DNA of 64,000 nt from Streptomyces sp. WM6378 (GTDB lineage Bacteria; Actinomycetota; Actinomycetes; Streptomycetales; Streptomycetaceae): assembly GCF_001279695.1 (NCBI RefSeq), contig NZ_LGDD01000335.1, positions 1 to 64,000 of the forward strand, read 5' to 3'. Shown piece by piece: positions 15,698-25,587 of the stretch (position 1 is its first letter; each line of letters opens with the position of its first letter). A program made the translations under genes and the position numbers. A model generated the notes under the pieces. The model saw only the letters and a list, made by a program, of their open reading frames with translations. It ran no database searches and was not told the DNA's origin.

Positions 15698-17710
15698 GTG
15701 AGCGGAACCTCCGAAGGACCGGGTCCAGCACCCGCGACCACCCGGTCGCCGATCACAGAGCGTCATATCGACCGGCTCGGAGGCGCCCTGGCCGAGCGCC
15801 CTCCGGAACCTGCCGGAAACCCCCCGCCCAAGCATCCGCCGGAACGGACCGGCCCCGCGCCGGACTCCCCTGCGGAGCAGCCGGCGGGCCCGCTCGCCGA
15901 CCGGGCCGCCGAGCTCCTGGCCGCCCTGCGGGCCGAGCGCGCCGAGCAGGCCACCCAAGCCACCGAGTACGCGATGGGGCGCAGCGCCTCCGAACTGCGC
16001 GACTACCGGGCCGCGTTCAACGCCGCCCACCTCGCGATGGCGGTCGTCGACCGCGAGGGCACCGTCGTCGCCGCCAACGACGCGCTCGCCGAACTCCTGG
16101 GCACCGACCCGGCCGCGCTGCACGAGCAGGACGCCGCCGACCTCGTCGATCTGGCCGCCGACAACCGCACCTGGCACGCCTACCGCGAGGTGCTGCGCGG
16201 CGCCCGCAACCGGTTCCGCTGCACCCGCCGCCTCAAGCACCCCGACGGGCATTCGCTCTGGGCCGAGGTCACCGTCGCGCCCGTGCCCGACAGCTCCAGC
16301 GTGCTGCTCTCGATCGCGGACATCAGCGACCGGCGCGAGCTCCAGGCGCGCCTGCGCCACCTCCAGATGCACGACCCGGTGACCCGGCTGCCCAACCGCA
16401 CCCTCTTCTTCGAGCGCCTCAACTCCGCGCTCGAAGCGTCCACTTACGACGGCGGCACCGGCCGCATCGGGATCTGCTACCTCGACCTCGACGGGTTCAA
16501 GGCGGTCAACGACACGCTCGGCCACCGGGTCGGCGACCGGCTGCTCAGCGCGGTCGCGGCCCGCCTCACCGAGTGCGCCGACCAGGCCGGGTACGCGCGC
16601 AGCGGCGGGCACCTGGTGGCGCGGCTCGGCGGCGACGAGTTCGCCGTCCTGGTCGAGGACTCCACGGGCACGGAGCAGCTGGCCGAGCTCGCCCGGTCCG
16701 TACTGGAAGCCCTCCAGCAGCCGTTCGACCTGGCGGGCCAGCGCCTGTCGGTGTCGGCGTCGATCGGGGTGGTGGAGCGGGCCGGCGCCGGCACCACCGC
16801 GACCGGTCTGATGCAGGCCGCCGACACCACGCTGTACTGGGCGAAGGCCGACGGCAAGGCCCGCTGGACGCTGTTCGACCCCGAGCGCAACGCCCACCGC
16901 ATGACCCGGCAGGCGCTGTCCTCCACGCTCCGGCCGGCCGTCGAGCGCGGGGAGTTCACGCTGGAGTACCAGCCGCTGGTGGGCATGGCCGACGGGGTGG
17001 TGCACGGGGTCGAGGCGCTGGTGCGCTGGAACCATCCGCAGTTCGGGATGCTCCCGCCGAATCGGTTCATCGGAATTGCTGAAGAAGACGGCTCGGTCGT
17101 CCAGCTCGGCCGCTGGGTGCTGCGCACCGCGTGCCGGCAGGCGCGGCGCTGGCAGATCGAGCACCCGGACGTGCCGCCGGTCTTCGTCAGCGTCAACGTC
17201 GCGGTGCGCCAGGTCTGGGACTCCGACCTGGTGGCGGACGTCGCGGAGATCCTCGCGGAGACCGGGCTCCCGCCCGACCTGCTCCAGTTGGAGCTCACCG
17301 AGTCCGCGGTGATGGGCTCGGCGGGCCGCCCGCTCCAGGCCCTTCAGGCCCTGTCCGACATGGGCGTGCACATCGCGATCGACGACTTCGGCACCGGCTA
17401 CTCCAACCTCGCCTACCTGAGCCGACTGCCCGTGTCCGTCCTCAAGCTGGACGGCTCGTTCGTGCGCGGTTTCCAGTACGACGAGGGCGGCGCCCACCCC
17501 AACCCGGCCGACGAGACCATCGTCGAGGCGATGGTCCAGCTCGCCCACCGGCTCGGGCTCACCGTTACCGCCGAGTGCGTGGAGACCGTCGAACAGGCCT
17601 CCCGGCTCGCCCGGATCGGCTGCGACACCGGCCAGGGCTGGCTCTACTCGCGGGCGGTCGCGCCGGACCGGATCGCCGAGATGGTCGCGCTGAGCCCGCA
17701 GAAGGTCTGA
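15698..17710 (+). CDS. cdgA: CdgA-like cyclic di-GMP enzyme (PAS-GGDEF-EAL)
   Basis: A 670-residue soluble protein for synthesis and/or hydrolysis of cyclic di-GMP, the signal that controls Streptomyces development through BldD and WhiG/RsiG. Residues 1-75 are disordered and Pro-rich. A PAS domain follows (about 100-215), then GGDEF (about 222-395) with intact GGDEF at 311-315, and EAL (about 408-655) with intact EALVRW at 439-444 and the IDDFGTGYSNL loop. The inhibitory RxxD site before GGDEF reads RSGG, so product inhibition may be lost. The domain order fits S. coelicolor CdgA (SCO2817), and the neighbours are consistent with it. It starts at a GTG with AGCGGTG context. Both active sites look functional. 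Confidence 0.85.
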   Translation: MSGTSEGPGPAPATTRSPITERHIDRLGGALAERPPEPAGNPPPKHPPERTGPAPDSPAEQPAGPLADRAAELLAALRAERAEQATQATEYAMGRSASELRDYRAAFNAAHLAMAVVDREGTVVAANDALAELLGTDPAALHEQDAADLVDLAADNRTWHAYREVLRGARNRFRCTRRLKHPDGHSLWAEVTVAPVPDSSSVLLSIADISDRRELQARLRHLQMHDPVTRLPNRTLFFERLNSALEASTYDGGTGRIGICYLDLDGFKAVNDTLGHRVGDRLLSAVAARLTECADQAGYARSGGHLVARLGGDEFAVLVEDSTGTEQLAELARSVLEALQQPFDLAGQRLSVSASIGVVERAGAGTTATGLMQAADTTLYWAKADGKARWTLFDPERNAHRMTRQALSSTLRPAVERGEFTLEYQPLVGMADGVVHGVEALVRWNHPQFGMLPPNRFIGIAEEDGSVVQLGRWVLRTACRQARRWQIEHPDVPPVFVSVNVAVRQVWDSDLVADVAEILAETGLPPDLLQLELTESAVMGSAGRPLQALQALSDMGVHIAIDDFGTGYSNLAYLSRLPVSVLKLDGSFVRGFQYDEGGAHPNPADETIVEAMVQLAHRLGLTVTAECVETVEQASRLARIGCDTGQGWLYSRAVAPDRIAEMVALSPQKV

Positions 17711-17725
17711 GCACCGGTACGCGGA

Positions 17726-17767
17726 CGGCCGCCCCGCTCCGCCGCAGGGCGAGGAGTGGGGCGGCCG
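17726..17767. terminator. Bidirectional hairpin between cdgA and the chitinase gene
   Basis: Arms CGGCCGCCCCGCTCC and GGAGTGGGGCGGCCG pair almost perfectly around a 12-nt loop. It lies between two convergent genes, the usual place for a shared terminator. Confidence 0.75.
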
Positions 17768-17787
17768 CGTGTGCGGGGGCGCTCAGG

Positions 17788-19485
17788 TCAGCAGGCGCCG
17801 AGGTCCTGCCAGACGCCCCACTCGCCGGTGGTGCCGGGCTGCTCGCCCTGCGTCCACCACTTGGCCTTCCAGGTGTGACCGCCGTACGAGACCTGCGTAC
17901 CGCCGCCGTAGGCCGCCGCCTTGTCCCACGCGGTGGCGGTGCAGCCGCCGGGGGTCGGGGACGGGCTGTTGGTCGCGGTCGGGGTCGGCGACGGGGAGCT
18001 AGTGGCCGTCGGTGTCGGGTCCGGGGAGGAGGAGGGGGATGAGCCGACCGCGTCCACGATCTCGCCCAGCAGCGTGGTGTTGTCGTCGAGGCCGAGCAGG
18101 CTGTACATCATGGCGCCGGCGAGGCCGCGCTGGTGGGCGTAGTCGGCGCGGGCCTGGATGGACTGCTTGTCGAGGCCCGTGAAGAACTCGCCGTCCTTGT
18201 AGAAGTACGAGGCCTTCGCGTCCGCGTCCCAGAAGGTGGTCGCCGGGTTGTCGACGATGCCGCCGAGCTCCTTGTAGAGCGCGGTGCCCGCGACCTGGCT
18301 GGTGGGCCGGGCATTGGACGGGCCGGTCGCGGTCTGGGCGAGGCCGTTGTTGGTCGCCGGGACGCCCTTCCAGCCGCGGTAGTAGAACTCGTACCCGAGC
18401 GTGATCTTGTTGGCCGGGAAGCCACCCGCGATGCCGTAGGCCGCGTTGCCGTCGATCCAGGAGTCGATCGCATTGGAGATCGAGTACTTCTGGGTGCCGG
18501 GCTTGATCACGTCCGTCGGGTCGTTCGCGGGCGAGACCAGCGGGGACTGGTGGTAGGTGGGCCCGGTCGCGTTCCAGGCGCCGTGCATGTCGTACGTCAT
18601 GATGTTGGCGTAGTCGAGAGACGCGCCGATCTTGTCCGTCTCGATGTTCTTGATCTTGTCCTGGCCGGCCGGGAGGGCCGCCGTCAGGAGGTAGTGCTTG
18701 CCGCCGTGCGCGGCTCCGTACGCATCCAGCTGCGAGCGGAACTCGGCCAGCAGGGCGGTGTAGTTGGCCTTGTCCTCGGCGCCGTAGTGGTTGCCGAGGT
18801 GGCCGTCGGGCGAGCCCGGGTACTCCCAGTCGATGTCAATGCCGTCGAAGATCCCGGCCGCCGTTCCGGCACCGCCGTACCCGCCGTCGACCGGCAGGTT
18901 TCCGGCGATGTACTGGTTGATGCAGGAGGAGACGAACTTCTTGCGGCTGGCGTCGGTGAGGGCCGCGTCGTGGAAGTACTTGGAGTACGTCCAGCCGCCG
19001 AGAGAGATGTTGATCTTCAGCTTGGGGTACTTGGCCTTGAGCTGCTTGAACTGGTTGAAGACGCCGACGATCGGCTGGTTCCAGGTGTCGGCGACACCAC
19101 TGACGCTGTCGGCGGCCGAGAACGACTTCTGGTAGTCGGCGAACGAATCGCCCGCGCCGTCACCGGCGTTGGGGTTGTTGTCGTCGCCCGCCGCCTTGTT
19201 CGCCTCGAAACAGGTGAGGTTGGTGGGGTCGATGTTGCCGAACGAGTAGTTGAGGACGTCCAGTTTGCCCGCGATGCCGCGAGTGTCGAGGTGCTTGGGG
19301 TAGAAGGCGTTCCCGTACACGCTCCACTGGTCGTAGTACGCGATCTTCACGCCGCCCGTCGAAGGCGCGGCGCTCTGGGCGGCGGCCGCGGCGGATGCGG
19401 TGCCCAGACCCGCGAAGGCGGCCAGGGCGCCGGCGGCGAGCACGGCGGTGCTCAGGGCGGCAACAAGAGGTCTGCGGCGGTGCAA
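17788..19485 (-). CDS. Secreted GH18 chitinase with C-terminal chitin-binding module
   Basis: A 565-residue endochitinase that hydrolyses chitin outside the cell. I chose the TTG at 19485, which has GGAGG six bases upstream and starts directly at the signal peptide (HRRRPLVAALSTAVLAAG). The GH18 barrel includes SLGGW and the catalytic FDGIDIDWEYPG with the acid Glu near residue 221. A Thr/Ser/Pro linker (PTPTATSSPSPTP) leads to a CBM5/12 module of about 45 residues with AWDKAAAYGGGTQVSYGG and WWTQGEQPG. Two DasR-type repeats stand before the start codon (19569-19597). It should act with the LPMO at 33230, which has a related operator. Confidence 0.95.
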   Translation of the reverse strand: MHRRRPLVAALSTAVLAAGALAAFAGLGTASAAAAAQSAAPSTGGVKIAYYDQWSVYGNAFYPKHLDTRGIAGKLDVLNYSFGNIDPTNLTCFEANKAAGDDNNPNAGDGAGDSFADYQKSFSAADSVSGVADTWNQPIVGVFNQFKQLKAKYPKLKINISLGGWTYSKYFHDAALTDASRKKFVSSCINQYIAGNLPVDGGYGGAGTAAGIFDGIDIDWEYPGSPDGHLGNHYGAEDKANYTALLAEFRSQLDAYGAAHGGKHYLLTAALPAGQDKIKNIETDKIGASLDYANIMTYDMHGAWNATGPTYHQSPLVSPANDPTDVIKPGTQKYSISNAIDSWIDGNAAYGIAGGFPANKITLGYEFYYRGWKGVPATNNGLAQTATGPSNARPTSQVAGTALYKELGGIVDNPATTFWDADAKASYFYKDGEFFTGLDKQSIQARADYAHQRGLAGAMMYSLLGLDDNTTLLGEIVDAVGSSPSSSPDPTPTATSSPSPTPTATNSPSPTPGGCTATAWDKAAAYGGGTQVSYGGHTWKAKWWTQGEQPGTTGEWGVWQDLGAC

Positions 19486-19568
19486 GACGGCCTCCGGGGG
19501 ATGCGGCACAGGGGGTGCGGGTGACGGCGGTTGAGGAAGTGATAGCGATCGAATCCCGGCCGCGTCAA

Positions 19569-19597
19569 TGGTCTGAACCAAATTGAGGACTAGACCA
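19569..19597 (-). promoter_or_regulatory. Pair of 12-bp chitinase repeats (DasR-type sites)
   Basis: On the top strand, TGGTCTGAACCA (19569-19580) and AGGACTAGACCA (19586-19597) are two related 12-mers 17 bp apart. Streptomyces chitinase promoters carry such paired repeats, and the DasR consensus is ACTGGTCTAGACCACT. Their place, 84-112 bp before the chitinase start, fits promoter overlap and N-acetylglucosamine-responsive repression. Not tested. Confidence 0.75.
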
Positions 19598-19754
19598 ATC
19601 GGGAGGTGAATGCGCCTGTCAGGGGCGGAGTTGAGGCGCCTCGGGCCGCCCGCACCCGGCGATGACTGGCCAGGCGCGGCCGCGGGGGCGCCGGGGGACG
19701 GGCTGGACCAGTCCTCTCCGGTAACCCAGGTTTTACCGACGTAGCATCGGCGGC

Positions 19755-20303
19755 ATGACCGGCATCCCGACCCTCGTCCTCATCAGCGGCAGCCTGCGCG
19801 CCGCCTCCACCAACTCGGCCGTGGTCCGCACGCTCGCGGAACTGGCGGCCGGGCGCGCGAGGGCCGTCACCTACGAAGGCATGGGCGCGCTCCCCCACTT
19901 CAACCCGGACGACGACACCGAGCCGCTGCCCGCGGAAGTGGTGCGGCTGCGTGCCCTGATCGCGGACGCGGACGCGATCCTGATCTGCACCCCGGAGTAC
20001 GCGGGCGACCTGCCGGGCTCCTTCAAGAACCTGCTCGACTGGACGGTGGGCGGCGTCGAGATCACGGACAAGCGGGTGGGCTGGATCAACGCGTCGGTCG
20101 CCCCGACTGGTGCGGCGGGGGCGCATGCGGCGCTGCGTACGGTGCTGGGTTACACGGGGGCGTTCGTCGTGGACGCGGCGGCCGCCCATGTCCCGGTCCC
20201 GCGGGACGCGATCGACCCCGGCTCGGGCCTGGTCGCCGACGCGGCGGTGCGGAACGCTCTGGCGGGGGTGGTCAGCACCCTGCTGGATGCGGAACCGGCT
20301 TGA
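19755..20303 (+). CDS. NADPH-dependent FMN reductase family protein
   Basis: A 182-residue flavodoxin-like reductase. The FMN phosphate loop is SGSLRAASTNSAV (residues 11-23), and the second conserved segment is CTPEYAGDLPGSFKNLLDWT, typical of the NAD(P)H-dependent FMN reductase family that also includes azo- and quinone reductases. It would be cytoplasmic, reducing free flavin or quinones. The ATG at 19755 follows a weak site. It stands alone, divergent from the chitinase and convergent with the monooxygenase at 20601 across a repeat-bearing spacer; a supply of reduced flavin to that monooxygenase is conceivable. Confidence 0.92.
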   Translation: MTGIPTLVLISGSLRAASTNSAVVRTLAELAAGRARAVTYEGMGALPHFNPDDDTEPLPAEVVRLRALIADADAILICTPEYAGDLPGSFKNLLDWTVGGVEITDKRVGWINASVAPTGAAGAHAALRTVLGYTGAFVVDAAAAHVPVPRDAIDPGSGLVADAAVRNALAGVVSTLLDAEPA

Positions 20304-20600
20304 TTTGAGGGCTAGTTGGGTCCACAACCCCCCTTGCCTTTAGGAGCACGGAGGAGGAACCCGCCGCGTTCCAGAGCGAGTTGGTCCCCATGCCGCCAAG
20401 GGGCGCGGGGCTGTGACATTGTGCGGCTCCGCCGCGTGGGTGCGACCAGCCACCGGCGGGCCGCACCCGAACGACAACCTGCGGGAGCGCGGGGAACCCG
20501 GCCCAGCCCAGGGCCGGCCGGGAACAGCCGCTTCCGCACGCATTCGGTCGACCGCAGGCCGTCGTGGGCTGGTCGCGCAGTTCCCCGCGCTCCTAGGGGG
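20304..20600. repeat. Spacer with a dispersed repeat copy
   Basis: This roughly 300-bp gene-free spacer separates two convergent genes. At 20558-20596 it contains the element ending in CGCGCAGTTCCCCGCGC followed by TCCTAG, also seen at 6066, 21811, 31163 and 47130. A second partial copy in the other orientation (AGGGGCGCGGGGCTG) is near 20397. I see no gene in it. Confidence 0.7.
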
Positions 20601-21668
20601 TCACAGCCGAGGCAACCCGTACTCGTCAGCGATCAGCTCGTAGGAGCGCACCCTCACCTCGGGCCCATGCGCGTTGGCCGTGATCATCAGCTCATCCGCA
20701 CCGGTGCGCTTCTGGAGCTCGTCCAGCCTCACCCGCACCTCCTGCGCCGTCCCGGAGACGACGTTCGCCAGCCAGCTGTCCACGAACTCCCGCTCCAGCG
20801 CACTGAACTGGTAGGACTCGGCTTCCTCCGGGGTCGGCACGAGGCCCGGTCGGCCGGTGCGCAGGCGGACCATCGAGAGCGCATTGGTCAGGGTCTGGCG
20901 CCGAGCCTCCTTCTCGTCGTCCGCCGCCAGCGCCGAGACTCCGATCAGGGCGTACGGCGCGTCAAGGACCTGCGACGGCCGGAAGGAATCCCGGTACAGG
21001 TCCAGCGCCGGGACGGTGTTCGCCGCCGAGAAGTGGTGCGCGAAGGCGAAGGGAAGGCCGAGCGTGCCGGCCAGGCGGGCGCTGAAACCGGACGAGCCGA
21101 GCAGCCAGATCGGCGGCCGGGCCGAGGGGCCCTGCACGGGACCCGGCACCGCGTGGATGCGGGCGTACGGGTGCCCGTCGGGGAAGTCGTCGTCGAGGAA
21201 GCGGGTCAGCTCGGCGAGCTGCTGCGGGAAGTCCTCGGCGGTCTCGTTGAGCCGGTCGGTGCGGCGCAGCGCGGCGGCCGTCGCGCCGTCCGTGCCGGGC
21301 GCCCGCCCGAGCCCGAGGTCGATGCGGCCCGGGGCCATCGCCTCCAGCGTGCCGAACTGCTCGGCGATCACCAACGGGGCGTGGTTGGGCAGCATGACAC
21401 CGCCCGAACCGAGCCGGATGCGTGAGGTGTGCGCGGCGAGGTGGGCGAGGATCACGGCTGGCGCGGACGAGGCGACGCCCGGCATGGAGTGGTGCTCGGC
21501 GACCCAGTGCCGGTGGAAGCCGCGCCGCTCGGCGAGCTGCGAGATCTCCACGCTGGTGCGCAGGGCACGGTTCGCGGTGTAACCGTTGCCGACGGTCACC
21601 AGGTCGAGTACGGACAGGGGTACGGGGGCGGTTCCGGCCGCCGTCCCACGAATCGCATCCACGTCCAC
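20601..21668 (-). CDS. Luciferase-like (LLM class) flavin-dependent monooxygenase
   Basis: A 355-residue bacterial-luciferase-fold oxidoreductase using reduced FMN or F420. Features are LSVLDLVTVGNGYTANRAL at the start, HRHWVAEHHSMPGVASSAP (the conserved AEHH segment), LGSGGVMLPNHAPLVIAEQF and RIDLGLGRAPGTD, all typical of the MsnO8-like branch. The GTG at 21668 was taken because it precedes the first conserved strand and follows GGAGG by about ten bases. The substrate is unknown. It is divergent from the amidase gene. Confidence 0.92.
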   Translation of the reverse strand: MDVDAIRGTAAGTAPVPLSVLDLVTVGNGYTANRALRTSVEISQLAERRGFHRHWVAEHHSMPGVASSAPAVILAHLAAHTSRIRLGSGGVMLPNHAPLVIAEQFGTLEAMAPGRIDLGLGRAPGTDGATAAALRRTDRLNETAEDFPQQLAELTRFLDDDFPDGHPYARIHAVPGPVQGPSARPPIWLLGSSGFSARLAGTLGLPFAFAHHFSAANTVPALDLYRDSFRPSQVLDAPYALIGVSALAADDEKEARRQTLTNALSMVRLRTGRPGLVPTPEEAESYQFSALEREFVDSWLANVVSGTAQEVRVRLDELQKRTGADELMITANAHGPEVRVRSYELIADEYGLPRL

Positions 21669-21810
21669 CGGTCCGCGCCTCCAGCTCGTCAGGTCGTACG
21701 CGTTCTGCGTACGCGAAGCCAAACAGGAGGGTGACTCCGTTTTATTCCCGCGCCGCGAATGGCGTGGCCGGGTCACCTTGCGCTCCCGCCGGCCGCCGGT
21801 CGCGCGCGGA

Positions 21811-21848
21811 CCGTGCGTGGCTGAGCGCGTAGTTCCCCGCGCTCCTAG
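21811..21848 (-). repeat. Dispersed repeat copy in the monooxygenase/amidase spacer
   Basis: A copy of the CGTGCGTGGCTG...AGTTCCCCGCGC...CTAG element found in at least four other spacers of this window. It sits in the 245-bp divergent region between the monooxygenase and the amidase, close to the amidase start, so it may lie in the promoter or leader. Confidence 0.7.
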
Positions 21849-21913
21849 CAGAGCTGGGGGCTGGCCCCGCTCGGGGAAGCCGATCCTGCCCAGCCACGTG
21901 GCCCGGCACAAAC

Positions 21914-23332
21914 ATGGGTACGACACCATTCATGACCGAGCCGAGCGAACTCTTCGACCTGACGGCACGTCAACTCCTGGCCGGCTACCGGGCAGGCACC
22001 TTCTCTCCCCTCGATGCGACCCGCTCCGTGCTGGCCCGGATCGAGGCGATCCAGCCCCGCCTCAACGCGTTCGTGCGCATCGACACCGAACCCGCCCTGG
22101 CCCAGGCCCGCGCATCCACCGGGCGGTGGCATGCCGGGGAGCCCAAGGGGCTTCTCGACGGGGTGCCGGTGTCCGTGAAGGATCTGCTCCTGCAAGCCGG
22201 CGGGCCCACGCTCAGAGGGTCCAACACGACGTCGGAACGAGGGAGTTGGAGCGAGGACGCCCCTGCCGTGGCCCGGCTGCGGGAGCACGGGGCGGTGCTG
22301 GTCGGCAAGACGACGACCCCCGAGTTCGGCTGGAAGGGCGTCACCGATTCCCCCCGCACCGGCGTCACCCGCAATCCGCACGACCCGGCGCGCACGGCGG
22401 GCGGCTCCAGCGGGGGCAGCGCGGCGGCCGTCGCGGCCGGGGCGGCGCCGCTCTCGCTCGGCACGGACGGCGGGGGCTCGATCCGCATCCCGGCCTCGTT
22501 CTGTGGGGTGTTCGGCCTCAAGCCGACGTACGGCCGGGTCCCGCTGTACCCCGCGAGCGCGTTCGGCGCCCTGTCCCACGTGGGCCCCATCGCCCGGGAC
22601 GCGGCGGACGCGGCGCTGCTCCTCGATGTGATCAGCGGCGCGGACTGGCGCGACCCGACCGCCCTGGAGCCCCCGGCCCACTCGTATGCGGCGGCCCTCG
22701 CAGAAGATGCGGCGACCGGCATCAAGGGGCTGCGCATCGCCTACTCGCCCTCCTTCGGCGGGCAGGTGGCGGTGCGGCCCGCGGTAGCGGCAGCCGTGCG
22801 GGCCGCGGTGACCCGGCTCGCCGGCCTGGGTGCGCACGTGGAGGAGGCCGACCCCGACTTCGCGGACCCGGTCGACGTCTTCCACACCCTGTGGAGCGCC
22901 GGAACGGCTCACCTGGTCGACCAACTGGGCGCACGGCAAAGGGACTTGCTCGATCCGGGGCTGCGGCAGATGGCGGTGCGCGGTGCGCGGCTCTCCGCGT
23001 TGGAGCTGCTCGCCGCGCAGACGGCCCGCCTGGAGCTCGGCCGCCGGATGGCCCGCTTCCACCAGCGGTTCGACGTCCTGGTGACGCCGACGCTGCCGAT
23101 CACCGCCTTCGAAGCGGGTCGGGAGGCGCCGACGGGCTCCGCCCTGCAGCGCTGGACCGGATGGACCCCGTTCACATACCCGTTCAATCTGACCCAGCAG
23201 CCGGCGGCAACGGTCCCGGTCGGCATGGACGCGGACGGCCTTCCGATCGGCCTCCAGCTGATCGCGGCGCGCTACCGGGACGGGGTCGTGCTGCGGGCCG
23301 CCGCGGCCTTCCCGGAGCGCCCGACGGGGTGA
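21914..23332 (+). CDS. Amidase signature family hydrolase
   Basis: A 472-residue amidase. The Ser-cisSer-Lys triad can be placed: Lys in [12 protein letters not shown], the glycine/serine-rich signature [16 protein letters not shown], and the nucleophilic Ser in [19 protein letters not shown]. The C-terminal [12 protein letters not shown] and [13 protein letters not shown] are family landmarks. It is not linked to gatB or gatC, so it is a stand-alone amidase rather than the tRNA-dependent transamidase. The ATG at 21932 (MTEPSEL) is an equally plausible start. It runs codirectionally into the ehu genes 77 bp later and may be cotranscribed. Confidence 0.93.
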   Translation: MGTTPFMTEPSELFDLTARQLLAGYRAGTFSPLDATRSVLARIEAIQPRLNAFVRIDTEPALAQARASTGRWHAGEPKGLLDGVPVSVKDLLLQAGGPTLRGSNTTSERGSWSEDAPAVARLREHGAVLVGKTTTPEFGWKGVTDSPRTGVTRNPHDPARTAGGSSGGSAAAVAAGAAPLSLGTDGGGSIRIPASFCGVFGLKPTYGRVPLYPASAFGALSHVGPIARDAADAALLLDVISGADWRDPTALEPPAHSYAAALAEDAATGIKGLRIAYSPSFGGQVAVRPAVAAAVRAAVTRLAGLGAHVEEADPDFADPVDVFHTLWSAGTAHLVDQLGARQRDLLDPGLRQMAVRGARLSALELLAAQTARLELGRRMARFHQRFDVLVTPTLPITAFEAGREAPTGSALQRWTGWTPFTYPFNLTQQPAATVPVGMDADGLPIGLQLIAARYRDGVVLRAAAAFPERPTG

Positions 23333-23408
23333 GCCCGACGGGCGGGCCCGGGCGGCGCCCCGAAAAATAGGGGGCATGGGCCGAGTAAAGGGGGGTAGCC
23401 GCGCCGCC

Positions 23409-24287
23409 ATGGCCCGAGCTACCTCACGCCCCAGACCCGCCATACCCAGGCGAACCCTGCTCACCGGCACCGCCGCCGTCGCCCTCACCGGCGCCGCCGC
23501 CTGCTCCCGCGTCCCCCAGGGCGGCGCGCTGGCCCGCCTCAAGTCGCAGGACGCGGTACGCCTCGGCATCGCCGGTGAAGTCCCGTACGGGTATGTGAAC
23601 GACCAGGGCGAGTTCACCGGCGAGGCCCCCGAACTCGCCAAGGTGATCTTCAAGCGGCTCGGCATCGGCCACGTACAGCCCGTGGCGACCGACTTCTCCT
23701 CGCTGATACCCGGGCTCAACTCCCAGCAGTTCGACGTCGTTTCCGCCGGGATGTACATCAACAAGGACCGCTGCGCGCAGGTCCTGTTCGCGGACCCCGA
23801 GTACCAGATGCTGGACGCGTTCATCGTCCGCAAGGGCAACCCCAAGAACCTGCACAGCTACGAGGACGTGGTCCGCGGCAAGGCGCGGTTCGCGACCGGC
23901 ACCGGCTACGCCGAGATCGGCCACGCCACCGCCGCCGGTTACCCCGAGAGCGACATCGTCATCCTCCAGGACCAGGTCGCGGGCCTGAACGCGGTCGAGT
24001 CGGGCCGCGTCGACGTCTTCGCCGGGACCTCGCTCACGGTGCGCGAGGTGGTGAAGAAGAGCTCGAAGGCCGAGGCCACCCAGCCGTTCGCGGCGGTCGT
24101 CGACGGCAAGAAGAAGATCGACGGCGGCGGCTTCGCCTTCCGGCCCACCGACGGCCCGCTGCGCGACGCCTTCAACACCGAGATCCACCGCATGAAGCAG
24201 AGTGGCGAGCTGTTCCGGATCCTGCGGCCGTTCGGCTTCACGCAGGCCGAGATGACCACCCTGACCGCCAAGGAGCTGTGCCGATGA
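23409..24287 (+). CDS. ehuB: Ectoine/hydroxyectoine-type ABC transporter substrate-binding protein
   Basis: A polar-amino-acid-family solute-binding protein of 292 residues. The N terminus has a Tat-like motif (PRRTLLTG) followed by a hydrophobic stretch and Cys in LTGAAACS, so it is probably a Tat-exported lipoprotein. The body has PYGYVNDQGEFTGEAPELAK, the VVSAGMYINKDRCAQ region and FADPEYQMLDAF, wording I associate with EhuB rather than glutamate-binding proteins. The upstream ATG at 23376 is possible but its purine run is too close. The stop overlaps ehuC by 4 nt (ATGA). The substrate is predicted from family only. Confidence 0.82.
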   Translation: MARATSRPRPAIPRRTLLTGTAAVALTGAAACSRVPQGGALARLKSQDAVRLGIAGEVPYGYVNDQGEFTGEAPELAKVIFKRLGIGHVQPVATDFSSLIPGLNSQQFDVVSAGMYINKDRCAQVLFADPEYQMLDAFIVRKGNPKNLHSYEDVVRGKARFATGTGYAEIGHATAAGYPESDIVILQDQVAGLNAVESGRVDVFAGTSLTVREVVKKSSKAEATQPFAAVVDGKKKIDGGGFAFRPTDGPLRDAFNTEIHRMKQSGELFRILRPFGFTQAEMTTLTAKELCR

Positions 24288-24940
24288 CGGCGGGACTGTG
24301 GCAGCACTGGGTGCTGCCGGGAATCTGGATCACGGTCCAACTGACCGTGTACAGCGCCGCGTTGGCGGCAGCTGTCGCGTTCGGCGTCGGCGTCGCCCGC
24401 ACCCACCGCTCGCGCCTGGTGCGCTTCCTTGCGGCCGCGTACACGGAGATCTTCCGCGGGACCTCGGCCCTCGTCCTGATGTTCTGGCTGTTCTTCGTGC
24501 TGCCGCCGCTCGCGGGCTGGCAGCTCGTCCCGATGTGGGCGGCGGTGCTCGCGCTCGGCCTCTCCTACGGTGCGTACGGGGCGGAGATCGTGCGCGGCGC
24601 GCTGAATTCGGTGGCGCCCGCCCAGCGAGAGGCCGGCATCGCGCTGAGCTTCACACCCTGGCAGCGGATGCGGCTCGTGCTGCTGCCGCAGGCGGTGCCG
24701 GAGATGATCCCGCCGTTCTGCAACCTGCTCGTCGAACTGCTCAAGGGGACCGCCCTGGTCTCGCTGCTCGGGGTGGGCGACGTGTCGTTCGCGGCGTACC
24801 TGGTGCGGCTCGCCACGCAGGACAGCGCGCAGATCTACTCCATCACCCTGGTCATCTACTTCGCCCTGGCCTTCGGAATCACCCGTGGAATGAAGGCACT
24901 TGAGCGCCGCACCAAGGCGAACCTGGGGGTGGCCAAGTGA
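24284..24940 (+). CDS. ehuC: Ectoine-type ABC transporter permease EhuC
   Basis: A 218-residue HisM-type permease with about five TM helices. The EAA loop for ATPase contact reads REAGIALSFTPWQRMRLVLL. It starts with an ATG in an ATGA overlap with ehuB and has AAGGAG within the end of ehuB. It forms a heterodimer with EhuD in the membrane. Confidence 0.87.
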   Translation: MTAGLWQHWVLPGIWITVQLTVYSAALAAAVAFGVGVARTHRSRLVRFLAAAYTEIFRGTSALVLMFWLFFVLPPLAGWQLVPMWAAVLALGLSYGAYGAEIVRGALNSVAPAQREAGIALSFTPWQRMRLVLLPQAVPEMIPPFCNLLVELLKGTALVSLLGVGDVSFAAYLVRLATQDSAQIYSITLVIYFALAFGITRGMKALERRTKANLGVAK

Positions 24941-25587
24941 ATTGGGACTGGTCCGCGGTCTGGGACTTCATGCCGCGCTTCGGGGACGGCGTGCTCACCA
25001 CGCTGCAGATCCTCGCGCTCGGCTCCCTCATCTCCTTCAGCCTGGGCCTGGTGTGGGCGCTGGCCTTCCGGTCGCCGACCCGCTTCGTGCGCTGGCCGGT
25101 CAACCTGATCACGGAGTTCATCCGCACCACCCCGCTACTGGTGCAGCTGTTCTTCCTGTTCTTCGTGCTGCCGGAGTGGGGCGTGAAGTTCTCCGCGCTG
25201 ACCACCGGCGTCCTCGCCATCGGCCTGCACTACTCGACGTACACCGCGCAGGTCTACCGGGCCGGCATCGACGCCGTGCCCAAGGGCCAGTGGGAGGCGG
25301 CGACCGCGCTGAGCCTGCCCGCGCACCGCACCTGGTTCGCGGTGATCCTGCCGCAGGCGGTCCGCCGCATCGCGCCCGCGCTCGGCAACTACGTCATCTC
25401 CATGCTGAAGGACACCCCGCTGCTCGCCGGGATCGGCGTCCTGGAGATGCTCCAGCAGTCCCGCCTGGCGGGGGCGAGCACCTTCCAGTACACCGAGCCG
25501 CTGACCGTCGTCGGCGTCGCCTTCATCCTCATCGCCTATCCGGCTTCGCTGTTCGTACGAGCCCTGGAGCGCCGCCTTGTCCGCTGA
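24937..25587 (+). CDS. ehuD: Ectoine-type ABC transporter permease EhuD
   Basis: A 216-residue permease paired with EhuC. TM helices and the ATPase-contact loop QWEAATALSLPAHRTWFAVI are clear, and IRTTPLLVQLFFLFFVLP is the conserved polar-amino-acid permease segment. The GTG start overlaps the EhuC stop by 4 nt. The end overlaps ehuA by 11 nt. Confidence 0.87.
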   Translation: MNWDWSAVWDFMPRFGDGVLTTLQILALGSLISFSLGLVWALAFRSPTRFVRWPVNLITEFIRTTPLLVQLFFLFFVLPEWGVKFSALTTGVLAIGLHYSTYTAQVYRAGIDAVPKGQWEAATALSLPAHRTWFAVILPQAVRRIAPALGNYVISMLKDTPLLAGIGVLEMLQQSRLAGASTFQYTEPLTVVGVAFILIAYPASLFVRALERRLVR